This document shows, piece after piece, positions 17,221 through 25,899 of a DNA stretch of 64,000 nt. The stretch is from positions 2,870,501 to 2,934,500 of the forward strand of contig NZ_CP091430.1 of the NCBI RefSeq assembly GCF_024734895.1, written 5' to 3'. The notes under the pieces were generated by a model. The model was given only the letters and a program-made list of their open reading frames with translations, had not been told where the DNA came from and made no database searches. How positions within the stretch are numbered: position 1 is the stretch's first letter; each line of letters starts with the position of its first letter. The position numbers were made by a program, and so were the translations under genes. This DNA comes from Paenibacillus spongiae (GTDB lineage: Bacteria; Bacillota; Bacilli; Paenibacillales; Paenibacillaceae).

Positions 17221-17823
17221 ATGGAGCTGAGAAGGTCAATGCTATCAACACTGCCGCATATGAACTGGGATCGAATTTATGCCGTGCTGACAGATGAGAT
17301 GTGGTCGTCTGCCGGCGCTATTCTAGGAACAATCGGCGTCTTTCTGGGTGCTTGGTTAGGCGCCAAATTCGGGTATAAGCAGAACGTCAAGCTGCAGAAT
17401 AAGCAGATGCTGGAGAACAAGGAATCGTATTTATCTCTGATTCGGTCCGAGCTCTCAGATAACGGCCACTTTCTGAAAGTATCGACGGATCTGTTCGATA
17501 AGAAGCAGAACCACCTGGAAGATCTGAAATTCGTATTCGAAGGTCTGCTGCTGGCAGCCGGCCATGTCAAGTCGGATAATCTCGAAGCTGCTATAAGGGC
17601 TAATGTGATCGCTATGCTGCCGGTTGAATTGCAAGGGAAATTAAGGGGCACATACTCCTCAGTATCACATGTCTGCTTCTTCATGAGGATGGAAGCCCAT
17701 AAATACAATCGTGATCAGAATTTATCCTATAAACAGTCCTTGGAGAATATTAAGGAGCTCATCCATGCCTGCACGGAACTGATTGATGGCTGCATACAAG
17801 CGTTGGATGAACAGGAAAGGTAA
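17221..17823 (+). CDS. hypothetical protein with one N-terminal membrane segment
   Basis: About 200 residues with a single hydrophobic segment (SSAGAILGTIGVFLGAWLGA, roughly residues 25-45) followed by a charged, mostly helical cytoplasmic domain rich in Leu, Lys and Glu. Possible starts are TTG 17203, ATG 17221 and ATG 17239; none has an ideal ribosome binding site, and 17221 is a compromise. No family is recognised. Its helical tail suggests a membrane-anchored coiled-coil protein. Confidence 0.6.
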   Translation: MELRRSMLSTLPHMNWDRIYAVLTDEMWSSAGAILGTIGVFLGAWLGAKFGYKQNVKLQNKQMLENKESYLSLIRSELSDNGHFLKVSTDLFDKKQNHLEDLKFVFEGLLLAAGHVKSDNLEAAIRANVIAMLPVELQGKLRGTYSSVSHVCFFMRMEAHKYNRDQNLSYKQSLENIKELIHACTELIDGCIQALDEQER

Positions 17824-17844
17824 TACAGGGAGGGTCAGCCAACA

Positions 17845-18348
17845 ATGGAGCTGCGTCAGATGACGACCGCGTTTCTGCTTAATCGACAGAATGAAGTGCT
17901 GCTCATGAAGAAACAAACAGGCAGACTGTTCGACTTCAAGCACTGGAGCAGTGTAGGCGGCCATATCGAACCCGAGGAGATCCATGATCCGATGAGCAGC
18001 TGCTACCGGGAGATATTCGAGGAAACAGGGATCGGGCAGCACGAAATAACAGATTTGAAACTTGCCTATATCGTGCTTAGGAAGAAGGAGGATGAAATTA
18101 GGCAGCATTTCATCTATTTTGGTAGCACGGAGCGTCAAGATGTTGTAAGCTCGGAGGAAGGCGAGCTCCACTGGATTCATCTTCAAGATATCGACAAGCT
18201 GATGCTGCCTTCAACGATAAAGCATGTATTCAAGCACTATCGCGTGAGCCCGCGCCTGCAAGAGGTTACAGTCGGAATTGTAACGAAGCGGCATGACGGG
18301 GTGTCAGCCATGCAATGGATGGAGCTGACCGATCCAACCGTCTTCTAA
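17845..18348 (+). CDS. Nudix hydrolase with a lengthened Nudix box
   Basis: A 167-residue Nudix protein. GGHIEPEE is followed by nine residues instead of the usual seven before REIFEETGI, so the helix of the Nudix box is expected to bulge by two residues while all catalytic glutamates remain. AGGGAGGG lies upstream of ATG 17845. The second half (EEGELHWIHLQDIDKL) is typical for NUDIX proteins related to MutT. The substrate is unknown. Confidence 0.87.
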   Translation: MELRQMTTAFLLNRQNEVLLMKKQTGRLFDFKHWSSVGGHIEPEEIHDPMSSCYREIFEETGIGQHEITDLKLAYIVLRKKEDEIRQHFIYFGSTERQDVVSSEEGELHWIHLQDIDKLMLPSTIKHVFKHYRVSPRLQEVTVGIVTKRHDGVSAMQWMELTDPTVF

Positions 18349-18401
18349 CGATCGTCCTATTCATGCAGCCAATTATGCCGGTCAAGAGAGGAATCTGATT
18401 C

Positions 18402-19802
18402 ATGTCCGCTGCTTCCGCTAACAAATGGGGAATTTTACATATTGTCAATATGGGGACGCTCATCTCCACGCTCGATGTCGGGATCGTCAATGTTTCGCTG
18501 CCGATAATGGCGAAGCAATTCTCGGTATCGCTCGCTCAAGTTCAGTGGGTGGCTACAATCTACCTGCTCACGATGGTCGTATTGCTTCCGTTCATGGGGA
18601 AGCTATCGGATCGGTTGGAGCGTCGTAAGGTGTACAGCTATGGTTTTCTTATCTTTGGGATCGGATCATTATGTATCGCCGTATCGCAAGGCTTCATCGG
18701 TCTCCTGCTCTCCCGCTGCTTGCAGGGGATTGGCGCCACGATGATTATGGCGAACAGCCAAGCGATGGTGCGCGAAGTGTTCCCTGACCATGAGCGCGGC
18801 CGTGCCCTGGGCATCAATGCTGTCGTCATATCGGCAGGCACATTATCCGGGCCAGCCATTGGCGGACTCATGCTTGAATTCGTCGACTGGCCGTGGCTGT
18901 TCTGGATTAACGTGCCGATCGCACTCGCCGCATGCGCACTAGGCTTCCGCTGGTTCCCGCGGTTCAAGAGCGCCGGGGCCAAAACCCGGTTCGATGTGGT
19001 CGGTACGGCGCTGCTTGGTGCCGGAACCTGTCTGCTGATGATGGCTGCCGAATCGGTGAAAGAGGGCGGTGCGTTCTCCATCTCCCCGGAGGCATGGATC
19101 CAAGGATCCGTCGGGATCGTACTTCTCCTTGCTCTGTGGCTGCAGGGACGGCGTATCGACTACGGCATTATTGACCGTGAACTATTCCAATACCGGAAGG
19201 TCTGGCTGGGCAACGCCAGCTCCTTCATGATTAATCTCGCACAGACGGCCACTCTAATCCCGGTCACGTTCTATCTGCAAAATCAGCTGGGCTACTCGGC
19301 ATGGACGACAGGCGCGCTTCTAATGCTCCAGCCTCTCCTGATGGGCATCGTCGCTCCATTCGCAGGCTGGTTCCGCGACAAGTACGGCGGTTCGTTCCCG
19401 ATCGCGGGCGGCGCGTTTCTTTGCGCATTGTCGATGCTGTTCGTGGTGTTCATGCCGACTGTCTCCGCAATGAGCATCGGCCTGCAATTGGCGGTCTTCG
19501 GCATCGGCATCGGGTTGTTTCACGCTACGAACAATGCCGAAATTATGAGCGCCGCGCCAGCATCCAAGAGCAGTCTCGCCGGAAGTCTGCTTGCGCTGGT
19601 ACGCTATCTCGGCCAAATCGCAGGCATCGGCATCGCAACGCTGCTGGTCGGCTCTATGGGTATTTCGGGTGGCGAAGGGGAGTCCTTCGGCATCCCGATT
19701 CGGATCCTCTTCGGTCTTTGCTTCGCATGCTGCCTCGTTGTTGCTGTGGCAGGCCGACTGCTTCCGAAGGAAAGGCCGGACTCGAAAGCAATATCGGCAT
19801 GA
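18402..19802 (+). CDS. MFS drug-efflux transporter, DHA2 (14-helix) family
   Basis: A 466-residue proton-coupled exporter. Motif D1/A-type sequences are present: LSTLDVGIVNVSLP at helix 1 and GKLSDRLERRKVY in the loop between helices 2 and 3. QGIGATMIMANSQAMVREVFP and the motif C-like AGTLSGPAIGGLML in helix 5 place it among EmrB/QacA-type antiporters. About fourteen hydrophobic segments can be traced. GAGAGGAAT precedes ATG 18402. No adjacent regulator is present, so the drug or metabolite exported cannot be inferred. Confidence 0.9.
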   Translation: MSAASANKWGILHIVNMGTLISTLDVGIVNVSLPIMAKQFSVSLAQVQWVATIYLLTMVVLLPFMGKLSDRLERRKVYSYGFLIFGIGSLCIAVSQGFIGLLLSRCLQGIGATMIMANSQAMVREVFPDHERGRALGINAVVISAGTLSGPAIGGLMLEFVDWPWLFWINVPIALAACALGFRWFPRFKSAGAKTRFDVVGTALLGAGTCLLMMAAESVKEGGAFSISPEAWIQGSVGIVLLLALWLQGRRIDYGIIDRELFQYRKVWLGNASSFMINLAQTATLIPVTFYLQNQLGYSAWTTGALLMLQPLLMGIVAPFAGWFRDKYGGSFPIAGGAFLCALSMLFVVFMPTVSAMSIGLQLAVFGIGIGLFHATNNAEIMSAAPASKSSLAGSLLALVRYLGQIAGIGIATLLVGSMGISGGEGESFGIPIRILFGLCFACCLVVAVAGRLLPKERPDSKAISA

Positions 19803-19896
19803 CGATTCGATGGAAATCGTGTGTGAAATGTCATTGAAAGGAAGGAGAGATTCCGATACAATAGGTTTTTGATTCGAGGATCCAGGAGGAAAGCGC

Positions 19897-20805
19897 ATGA
19901 AGGCGATAGATGTACAACAATTAGTGACCCGGTTCTCTCTAGAGGTGCTGGCCGGAGAGACAGAGCTTCATCGGAAGATCACCAAGTCGCGCGTGTATCG
20001 GCCGGGGCTGGAATTTGTCGGTTACTTTGAATTCTTTCCGCAGGAGCATATACAAGTGCTGGGCAAGAAGGAAATCAATTATTTGCATACATTGACGGAA
20101 GAAGAACGGAATCTTCATATCGGTAATATCGTCAAGTATCATCCGCCATGCTTTATCGTTACGGCAGGTCAAGAAGGACTCAAGTACTTGAAAAAATACT
20201 GCAATGAGGAAGGCATCCCTCTTCTCCGCACAAGTTCATTAACGACGGATTTCCTGGGGATCATGACCGCATATCTGACAAAGACGCTGGCCGAGGAAAT
20301 AAGCGTTCACGGCGTGTGCGTCAACGTGGCCGGGATCGGTATTTTGCTGAGGGGCAAATCCGGCGTCGGCAAGAGCGAGACGGCCCATACGCTGATTAGG
20401 CGGGGGCACCGGTTAGTGGCGGACGATATCGTCGTCCTGAAGAAGCTCAGCCCGCAAACCTTGTTGGGGACGCATGACGGGAAGACGAAGGAATTTCTCG
20501 CGTTACGCAGCATTGGACTGGTTAATGTCAGCCGGCTGTATGGGCGAAAGGCCTTCCAAGATGAGACGAGGATCGTTCTCGACATTGAGCTTACGCAATG
20601 GCAGAATAATTGTCTGAATAACGAATTGGAGCTTACGCCAAGATTCTCGGAGTATATGAACGTAAGCATTCCGCATATTGAAATTCAGCTGCAGCCAGGC
20701 AGGGATGTGGCCGGACTAATCGAAGCCGCCGCCAACAACTGGTATCTGCGCCAGCAAGGGTACAGCGCGGCGGAGGACTTCATGAAGCGTCTGGAGATGG
20801 ACTAA
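19897..20805 (+). CDS. hprK: HPr kinase/phosphorylase-like protein (divergent paralogue)
   Basis: A 302-residue protein with the full architecture of HprK: N-terminal domain, His138 in HGV, Walker A GKSGVGKS (153-160) and RGHRLVADD with its Asp (169-177). HprK phosphorylates HPr on Ser46 to drive carbon catabolite repression and also removes the phosphate. Here the family motif usually read EIRGLGI has become LALRSIGLVNV (201-211), losing its first Glu and central Gly. The gene also stands alone, away from lgt-type neighbours. It is therefore probably a second, specialised or partly inactive copy (inference). AGGAGG precedes ATG 19897. Confidence 0.85.
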   Translation: MKAIDVQQLVTRFSLEVLAGETELHRKITKSRVYRPGLEFVGYFEFFPQEHIQVLGKKEINYLHTLTEEERNLHIGNIVKYHPPCFIVTAGQEGLKYLKKYCNEEGIPLLRTSSLTTDFLGIMTAYLTKTLAEEISVHGVCVNVAGIGILLRGKSGVGKSETAHTLIRRGHRLVADDIVVLKKLSPQTLLGTHDGKTKEFLALRSIGLVNVSRLYGRKAFQDETRIVLDIELTQWQNNCLNNELELTPRFSEYMNVSIPHIEIQLQPGRDVAGLIEAAANNWYLRQQGYSAAEDFMKRLEMD

Positions 20806-20831
20806 GCTCAGCGGCGCACATTATAGATATG

Positions 20832-20873
20832 AGAGAAGCTCCTGGAATCGGAATGATCCTAAGGAGCTTCTCT
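20832..20873. terminator. hairpin between convergent genes
   Basis: AGAGAAGCTCCT (20832-20843) pairs perfectly with AGGAGCTTCTCT (20862-20873). No clear T run follows on either strand, so it may be a weak bidirectional terminator or mRNA stabiliser. Confidence 0.65.
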
Positions 20874-20895
20874 GTCCTCACTGTCAGGATGCAGA

Positions 20896-21864
20896 TCAAT
20901 CAAGCGTGTATTTGCCGGTGTTAATGATGTATAGATTTTTCAGCGGATAGCTGCCGCTCGCATATTTGCGCGCACCGGATTCGAAGCTGATATAGAGCTT
21001 GCTGCCGGCCAAAGCAATGCCTTCGGACATCGGCGGCATGGTCAGCTGTTTGACCAATTTGCCGCCTTCACCGCGCGTATATACGAGCAGCTTGCTGGAG
21101 TTATAGCGTCCGCACGACTGGCTGTACACGACGCGATCCGCGGTAAGGGCCATACCTTGAATGCGGTCGGGCGTGCTCCATATGTACGATGCTTCCGGAT
21201 GAGATGATAGACTATCCCTAGCATTCAATTTGTATCCGTACACCCGACCCTTGGGACCGGCCGCACACATCATTATTCCTTTATCCTTGCCATCCATATA
21301 TTCACCCACCCATAGGACGCCATTCGAATAAGAAGCATAGGAAGCTTTATGGCTGAGATCGTACTTCGTCATGACGACATTGCTGAAGTCTTCTTGGCTG
21401 GCCAGCTTGCTGAGCGGGATCTGGTAGACTTGCGTGCCGGAGGCGACCCATAGATGGTTCCTGCTCGCCGCCAGTCCGCCAACATGCCCGGTATGCTTCT
21501 TGCTGCCGCTTTCGTATAGATAGAAAGTCTTTACCCGTTTATTGGTTGCCGTGCTCGCAATCGAGATGACGCTGGCGTGATTCTTGCCGGATCTGCCCCA
21601 ATAATGCGATACGATCACCCAATTTCGGCTGGATACCAGGGCGAGCCCCTGCGGTACCCATTCCTTGGTGCCCGTCAGTCCGGGGATTGCAGGCCCTTTA
21701 ACAGATACATGATGAAAGCTGCTGTAGCTTGATTTAATTGCCGCCGCTTCCGTTACATCCGGAGTTACCGCCGCTGCCGAGCCCCATATTAAGGCGGTCC
21801 CCAGGAGGGCGGCAGCGTTAAGCTTCAACGATTGCCGCAGCAACACATCCAGCCCTCCCTTCAT
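20896..21864 (-). CDS. secreted hypothetical protein, probably a beta-propeller
   Basis: A 322-residue exported protein. A signal peptide runs to about residue 40 (ending near TEAAA). The mature part has repeated strand-rich units with motifs such as GTKEWVPQGLALV, HVGGLAASRNHLWVASG, ASYSNGVLWVGEY, RIQGMALTADRVVYSQS and MSEGIALAGSKLYISFE. The recurring GLA/GMA/GIA-type turn about every 45-50 residues suggests a propeller. It is convergent with the HprK paralogue. No catalytic residues can be assigned. Confidence 0.7.
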   Translation of the reverse strand: MKGGLDVLLRQSLKLNAAALLGTALIWGSAAAVTPDVTEAAAIKSSYSSFHHVSVKGPAIPGLTGTKEWVPQGLALVSSRNWVIVSHYWGRSGKNHASVISIASTATNKRVKTFYLYESGSKKHTGHVGGLAASRNHLWVASGTQVYQIPLSKLASQEDFSNVVMTKYDLSHKASYASYSNGVLWVGEYMDGKDKGIMMCAAGPKGRVYGYKLNARDSLSSHPEASYIWSTPDRIQGMALTADRVVYSQSCGRYNSSKLLVYTRGEGGKLVKQLTMPPMSEGIALAGSKLYISFESGARKYASGSYPLKNLYIINTGKYTLD

Positions 21865-21999
21865 GATGAGCAGATCTTAACAAGAGTGTTATTTCGCGGT
21901 TATTTACAGTATCGCATATCGAAGGAATTACATACCTGGAGCAGGAATCTTGTGGTAAAATGTTTCGAAGCAGCGAGCGGGGGAGTGAATCCAATAACG

Positions 22000-22593
22000 A
22001 TGATTTATCATGAAAACCGGTTTTTCAGTCTCGATTATTTATCCGTGGGCAATGACAGGCAGAAGCATGCCTATCGAGTATTGAATGAGCTCGGGACTCT
22101 TGAAAGCCTGCAGCCATACCATCCTTTGTTAGTGGGCACAGTCCCGATCGGCATCGACATTGCAGGAAGCGATCTGGATATCATCTGTGAAGCACGGGAT
22201 ATGGATCGGTTCGAGGAAACCGTGAAGCAGCTCTATCAAACCTATGAGAACTATCGTCTCCGCAGGAGGAGCGTTCATGGAATCGAGCGGATCGTGGCGG
22301 GATTCACCTATGAGGGGTGGCCGATCGAAATCTTCGGACAGCCTGTGGTGACGACGCATCAGAATGGATTCAGGCATATGGTCGTCGAGTACCGGATATT
22401 AGAGGCTCTGAATGACGAAGGGAAGGCACGGATCCGGCAGCTGAAAGAAACGGGGCTTGGAACAGAGCCGGCATTCGGTGTCTATCTGAGTATCCAAGAC
22501 GACCCGTATCCGTTTCTGCTCCGCATGTATGATTGGGAAGATGAAGAGCTATTGGCGTTCTTGCATAACCTTTCGAAGGATATGAAGGCGTGA
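22000..22593 (+). CDS. DUF4269-type nucleotidyltransferase-like protein
   Basis: A roughly 197-residue soluble protein. GTVPIGIDIAGSDLDIICEARD near residue 45 resembles the metal-binding acidic motif of nucleotidyltransferase folds and matches DUF4269 proteins. IERIVAGFTYEGWPIEIFGQP follows. Function is unknown in the family as far as I know. ATG 22000 is chosen; GTG 21985 lies directly on the GGGGGAG and is less likely. The longer frame upstream runs into the divergent gene and is not credible. Confidence 0.72.
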   Translation: MIYHENRFFSLDYLSVGNDRQKHAYRVLNELGTLESLQPYHPLLVGTVPIGIDIAGSDLDIICEARDMDRFEETVKQLYQTYENYRLRRRSVHGIERIVAGFTYEGWPIEIFGQPVVTTHQNGFRHMVVEYRILEALNDEGKARIRQLKETGLGTEPAFGVYLSIQDDPYPFLLRMYDWEDEELLAFLHNLSKDMKA

Positions 22594-22625
22594 AATCCTG
22601 AAAACGGATTCGCAGCAGGATTTCA
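22591..22625. terminator. hairpin between convergent genes
   Basis: TGAAATCCTG (22591-22600) pairs with CAGGATTTCA (22616-22625). It starts at the stop codon of the DUF4269 gene and lies just past the end of the convergent PhyH gene. Confidence 0.6.
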
Positions 22626-22636
22626 CACCCGATCCT

Positions 22637-23467
22637 TCAGCATTCCGCGTTCGTCAGTTCATTCGTGAAGATCCGTTTGTATTCCTCCATGCCCAGCTTC
22701 GCGACCGATTCCGGCGCGTAATGAAATTGGAGCGCACGTCTGCGCTTCGGAGAAAAGTTGTAAGGCGTTCCGTGATAGAGAAGCCCATGGAAGAATAGAA
22801 TGCCGCCGGGCTGCAGGGGAACGGCGATATTGCGCTCCACAGGCACATTGGCATCGCAGATCTGCCAGTCGCGCAAAGCGTAATGGGGGGTGGCGCCATC
22901 CATATGCGAGCGTGGAATGACATGCATACAACCGTTGTCAATACCGGCTTCGTCAAGGGCGATCCATACCCCGATCACCGACTTATTAAATGCCAGCGGC
23001 CCGTAAGCCATGTCTTGATGCCACGGTTTTTCACCACCGCCATGAGGAGGCTTGAGCAGCGCCATATCCTGGGCAAGCTTCGACGGTTCGCCAAGCAGCT
23101 GCTCGACGATGGACAGTATTGTCGCATGTTTGGCCAGCTCGCCTAACCGCTCTTCTCCGTCCACGAATTTATATACTTTTCTGACGGCTAATTCCATCTC
23201 TTCCTGTGTCCGCAGCTCGCTTCGGGGCTTGGTGAATTCTACGAGGCCCTTCATATCTGGATTGGCGATGATATCGGAGAGAGCGCACTTGGCTGATTCG
23301 ATTTCTGCAGCCGATAGGATGCCTTCAATGGCAAGGAAGCCCTGCTGGCGAAACAGCTCCTTATACTCTACTTTCCATTCCGATGGTGAAGCCAGCGGTT
23401 GATGAATGCGATAGATCGGATATAGCCGCTTATTGATCTCCAGCGGTTCGGCGGATAATTTGCTCAT
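22637..23467 (-). CDS. phytanoyl-CoA dioxygenase (PhyH) family Fe(II)/2-oxoglutarate oxygenase
   Basis: A 276-residue non-haem iron oxygenase. The iron-binding facial triad is seen as HQD in KPWHQDMAYGPL and the distal His in FHGLLYHGTPYN; GCMHVIPRSHMDG and KRRRALQFHY are typical PhyH surroundings with the Arg that binds 2-oxoglutarate. The family hydroxylates small molecules; the substrate is not predictable. The start at 23467 follows AAGGAG at good distance and removes an implausible N-terminal extension. It is divergent from an AraC regulator, which probably controls it. A second PhyH protein is encoded at 49883-50737. Confidence 0.87.
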   Translation of the reverse strand: MSKLSAEPLEINKRLYPIYRIHQPLASPSEWKVEYKELFRQQGFLAIEGILSAAEIESAKCALSDIIANPDMKGLVEFTKPRSELRTQEEMELAVRKVYKFVDGEERLGELAKHATILSIVEQLLGEPSKLAQDMALLKPPHGGGEKPWHQDMAYGPLAFNKSVIGVWIALDEAGIDNGCMHVIPRSHMDGATPHYALRDWQICDANVPVERNIAVPLQPGGILFFHGLLYHGTPYNFSPKRRRALQFHYAPESVAKLGMEEYKRIFTNELTNAEC

Positions 23468-23616
23468 ATGCCTATCAACTCCTTGATTAGGATTGGAATC
23501 TTGCCGCTGCTTTAAAGATAACGGATTTGGGATGCGATCTAGAATGGCGGAAGAAGGGTTGTTTTTGTAGGAAGCTGCACAGCAGGCAAGGTTGGGCAGC
23601 GAGAAGGAGGCGCGGG

Positions 23617-24474
23617 ATGGACGAATTTGCCAGGCGGATTGTAGACTATCAATTGCGCAATGGTCATGATTGCGGAAAGGCGATTTGCGAACCGGAATGG
23701 ATCTGGCAGCCACGTACCCCGATGAAGGATTACGATATCTGGTACGTGATGAACGGTCATGGTGATATTCAAGTCAATGGCGTACTATACGCCGTATCCA
23801 AAGGGATCTGCATGCTTCTCCAACCAGGGGATATCGTTGAAGCTCGCCACGATCCCGAAGACCGGCTTACGGTCATCTATCTCCATTACACCATGGTGTT
23901 GCCCGAAGGACAGCTTGTCCTGGAGAAGAGGATGCCACGTTACGTTCGTCTTGAGGACCCGCAATGGCTGGAGCATTATTTGCAGCGGCTGTTAGAGGTC
24001 GACAAGTGGGTGACAAGGTGGAAGGAGGAAGAGTTCGATCTGCTTCTGAAGCTGACCTTGATCAGGCTGGTCAGGGAAGCTGAGCAGCAAGAGCAGGAGC
24101 CTTCCGTTTCCCGAATGAACCGCCAGCGGATTCAGCAGGCGTCCGATTATATCCGTCAGCATATGCGCGAGAAGCTGACGCCTAAGCAGATCGGAGATGC
24201 CTTCGATTGCTCGCCGCGCTATCTGAGCAGACAGTTCAAACAATTTCTCGGAATTTCGTTGAAAGAGTACATCACCCGCGTGCGGATGGAGCGGGCGACT
24301 GTGCTGCTTGCCGAGACGTCCATGACGATTACTCAAATCGCGGAGGCCGTCGGCTACTCGGAGCTGTTCTATTTCTCCAAGCTGTTCAAACATGTCTATG
24401 GGGTCTCACCGCAATATTACCGTTTCAAAGGGGTATTATCGGAGAAACATCCCGGTCCAGCCGATCGTTCATAA
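23617..24474 (+). CDS. AraC-family transcriptional regulator
   Basis: A 285-residue regulator with an N-terminal cupin-like sensing domain (GDIQVNGVLYAVSKGICMLLQPGDIVEA) and a C-terminal double helix-turn-helix. The second part shows IRQHMREKLTPKQIGDAFDCSPRYLSRQFK and then the family signature ITQIAEAVGYSELFYFSKLFK. AAGGAGG (23604-23610) supports ATG 23617. It is divergent from the PhyH oxygenase gene about 150 bases away, the usual layout for local control. Confidence 0.9.
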   Translation: MDEFARRIVDYQLRNGHDCGKAICEPEWIWQPRTPMKDYDIWYVMNGHGDIQVNGVLYAVSKGICMLLQPGDIVEARHDPEDRLTVIYLHYTMVLPEGQLVLEKRMPRYVRLEDPQWLEHYLQRLLEVDKWVTRWKEEEFDLLLKLTLIRLVREAEQQEQEPSVSRMNRQRIQQASDYIRQHMREKLTPKQIGDAFDCSPRYLSRQFKQFLGISLKEYITRVRMERATVLLAETSMTITQIAEAVGYSELFYFSKLFKHVYGVSPQYYRFKGVLSEKHPGPADRS

Positions 24475-24493
24475 ATGGAAGGAGCGTTCAAGC

Positions 24494-25003
24494 ATGAATC
24501 TCTATCACTTCAGTGAAGAGCCCGATATTGCCGTCTTCAAGCCGAGAAAGCTGGAATACCGGAGCGACGAGCCTGCAATGGTATGGGCGATCGATGAATT
24601 TCACGCGCCTCATTATTACTTTCCTAGAGAATGTCCCAGGGTATGCATATGGCCGAAGGAGGATACGACGGACGCTGACCTGCAGCGGTTCTTCGGCCAG
24701 TCCGGAACGACACGCATCGTCGCAATCGAGACAGCATGGTATGAGCGTATGAAGAAGGCGGTCATTTACCGTTATCGCTTCAATACCGATTCGTTCTCCT
24801 GCCACACCCCTGATGCCGGATATTACATATCTTTGAATACGGTAGAGCCTTATTCCGTTGACCGGCTTGACAGTCTTCCGGAACAGATCATCGCACTCGG
24901 AATCGAGCTGCGGATCACCCCGTCATTGCGTCCCCTGCAGGCTGTTATTCCTTCGTCGACCGTAAACTTTTCGATGATTCGAATGAAGAATGCCACTCCA
25001 TAA
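24494..25003 (+). CDS. DUF6886-like protein of unknown function
   Basis: A 169-residue soluble protein with the conserved N terminus MNLYHFSEEPDIAVFKPR, the central VWAIDEFHAPHYYFPRECPRV, and a late YRFNTDSF. This matches small uncharacterised proteins of Bacillota grouped under DUF6886 (recognition from memory). GGAAGGAG precedes ATG 24494. It follows the AraC gene by 19 bases and may be co-transcribed with it. Confidence 0.75.
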   Translation: MNLYHFSEEPDIAVFKPRKLEYRSDEPAMVWAIDEFHAPHYYFPRECPRVCIWPKEDTTDADLQRFFGQSGTTRIVAIETAWYERMKKAVIYRYRFNTDSFSCHTPDAGYYISLNTVEPYSVDRLDSLPEQIIALGIELRITPSLRPLQAVIPSSTVNFSMIRMKNATP

Positions 25004-25332
25004 TTAAATCCGAAGGCCGGTGAAGGCATGTTATTCGATTTGACGACTGCCACTGGACCAATCAGCTATAAAGGAGCTGCTCCCGACTAATTAGCTGACT
25101 AGTGTGCTCGTGGAGAGCACACTTTTTTGCCATGCAGGCCGTTTAAATGGTTTCTGCCTGGCAGCGGCGGAAGGAAGCGGTTATTCCGCATAACGGCACC
25201 GAAGTAACGTATGCGATAATGACACTGTGTTAAAAGTTTCTCATAAAACCCCAAAACCCGGTCATTCATTCGAATCCTTGTAGGGATACGCCCGCTCTAG
25301 CACGGCAGGCCATCAAGAAAGGAGAATTTTGA
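25004..25332. other. intergenic region with terminator
   Basis: These 329 bases hold the terminator of the preceding gene at 25101-25128 and presumably the promoter of the following HTH-like gene. Nothing else was recognised. Confidence 0.5.
25101..25128 (+). terminator. intrinsic terminator
   Basis: AGTGTGCTC (25101-25109) pairs with GAGCACACT (25115-25123), loop of five, followed by a run of six T. Confidence 0.9.
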
Positions 25333-25791
25333 ATGAACCCTGAGCAATCGAATGCAAGCATACGCAACTTCACGCTGTCCAGCGAAATTTTCATGCATGC
25401 CAACCTGGACATCTATTCCCAAATGACCTATATCGTACTCAGTTCTTATATGTCGGAGTCGAACAGGCCGAGTTTGGCTGAAATCGCACAGAAGGGCCGG
25501 ATGAGCACGAAGCAGGCGATGAATTCTATGCAGCGGCTTGTCTTTCACAAGCTGATTCCGCATAAATTCTATCGTCAGATGATCAATGAATTCCAGGATG
25601 ACCGGTTGTCCTGGTCGGCCAAAGGACTGCTCACGTATTGTAAGGAGAATACGGTAACAAGTATTGATGAGCTGCTAGTCCTCTGCGACCAGACGGATGA
25701 AGATGAACAAAGCATCCGCAAAGCGCTGGACGAGCTTAAATCGGCGGGCTACCTGGAAGATTATCCTGAGCTCAATAGAATCGTCAGCTAA
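25333..25791 (+). CDS. winged-helix-like DNA-binding protein, unknown role
   Basis: A 152-residue protein with two probable helix-turn-helix regions. The first is around SLAEIAQKGRMSTKQAMNSMQRLVFHKLI, the second around SIDELLVLCDQTDEDEQSIRKALDELKSAGYLE. The pattern resembles the replication-initiator/DnaD-like winged-helix domains used by phage and plasmid proteins and by small regulators. AAGGAGA precedes ATG 25333. It is flanked by a terminator and the leader of the ABC-F gene, so it is probably monocistronic. Whether it regulates the ABC-F gene is open. Confidence 0.65.
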   Translation: MNPEQSNASIRNFTLSSEIFMHANLDIYSQMTYIVLSSYMSESNRPSLAEIAQKGRMSTKQAMNSMQRLVFHKLIPHKFYRQMINEFQDDRLSWSAKGLLTYCKENTVTSIDELLVLCDQTDEDEQSIRKALDELKSAGYLEDYPELNRIVS

Positions 25792-25843
25792 AGCGGCGCT
25801 TGGACGCCGAATGTACTACGGGACGACTGTTTTGCCCGAAGAG

Positions 25844-25871
25844 TTGAATATATCTAGTTACGTGTTATAAT
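25844..25871 (+). promoter_or_regulatory. promoter of the ABC-F leader
   Basis: TTGAAT (25844-25849) and TATAAT (25866-25871) with a 16-base spacer form a strong sigma-A-type promoter about 400 bases before the ABC-F start codon, which leaves room for a long regulatory leader. Confidence 0.78.
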
Positions 25872-25899
25872 GGATTTAACTTTTTCGAGGAGGTATCCA

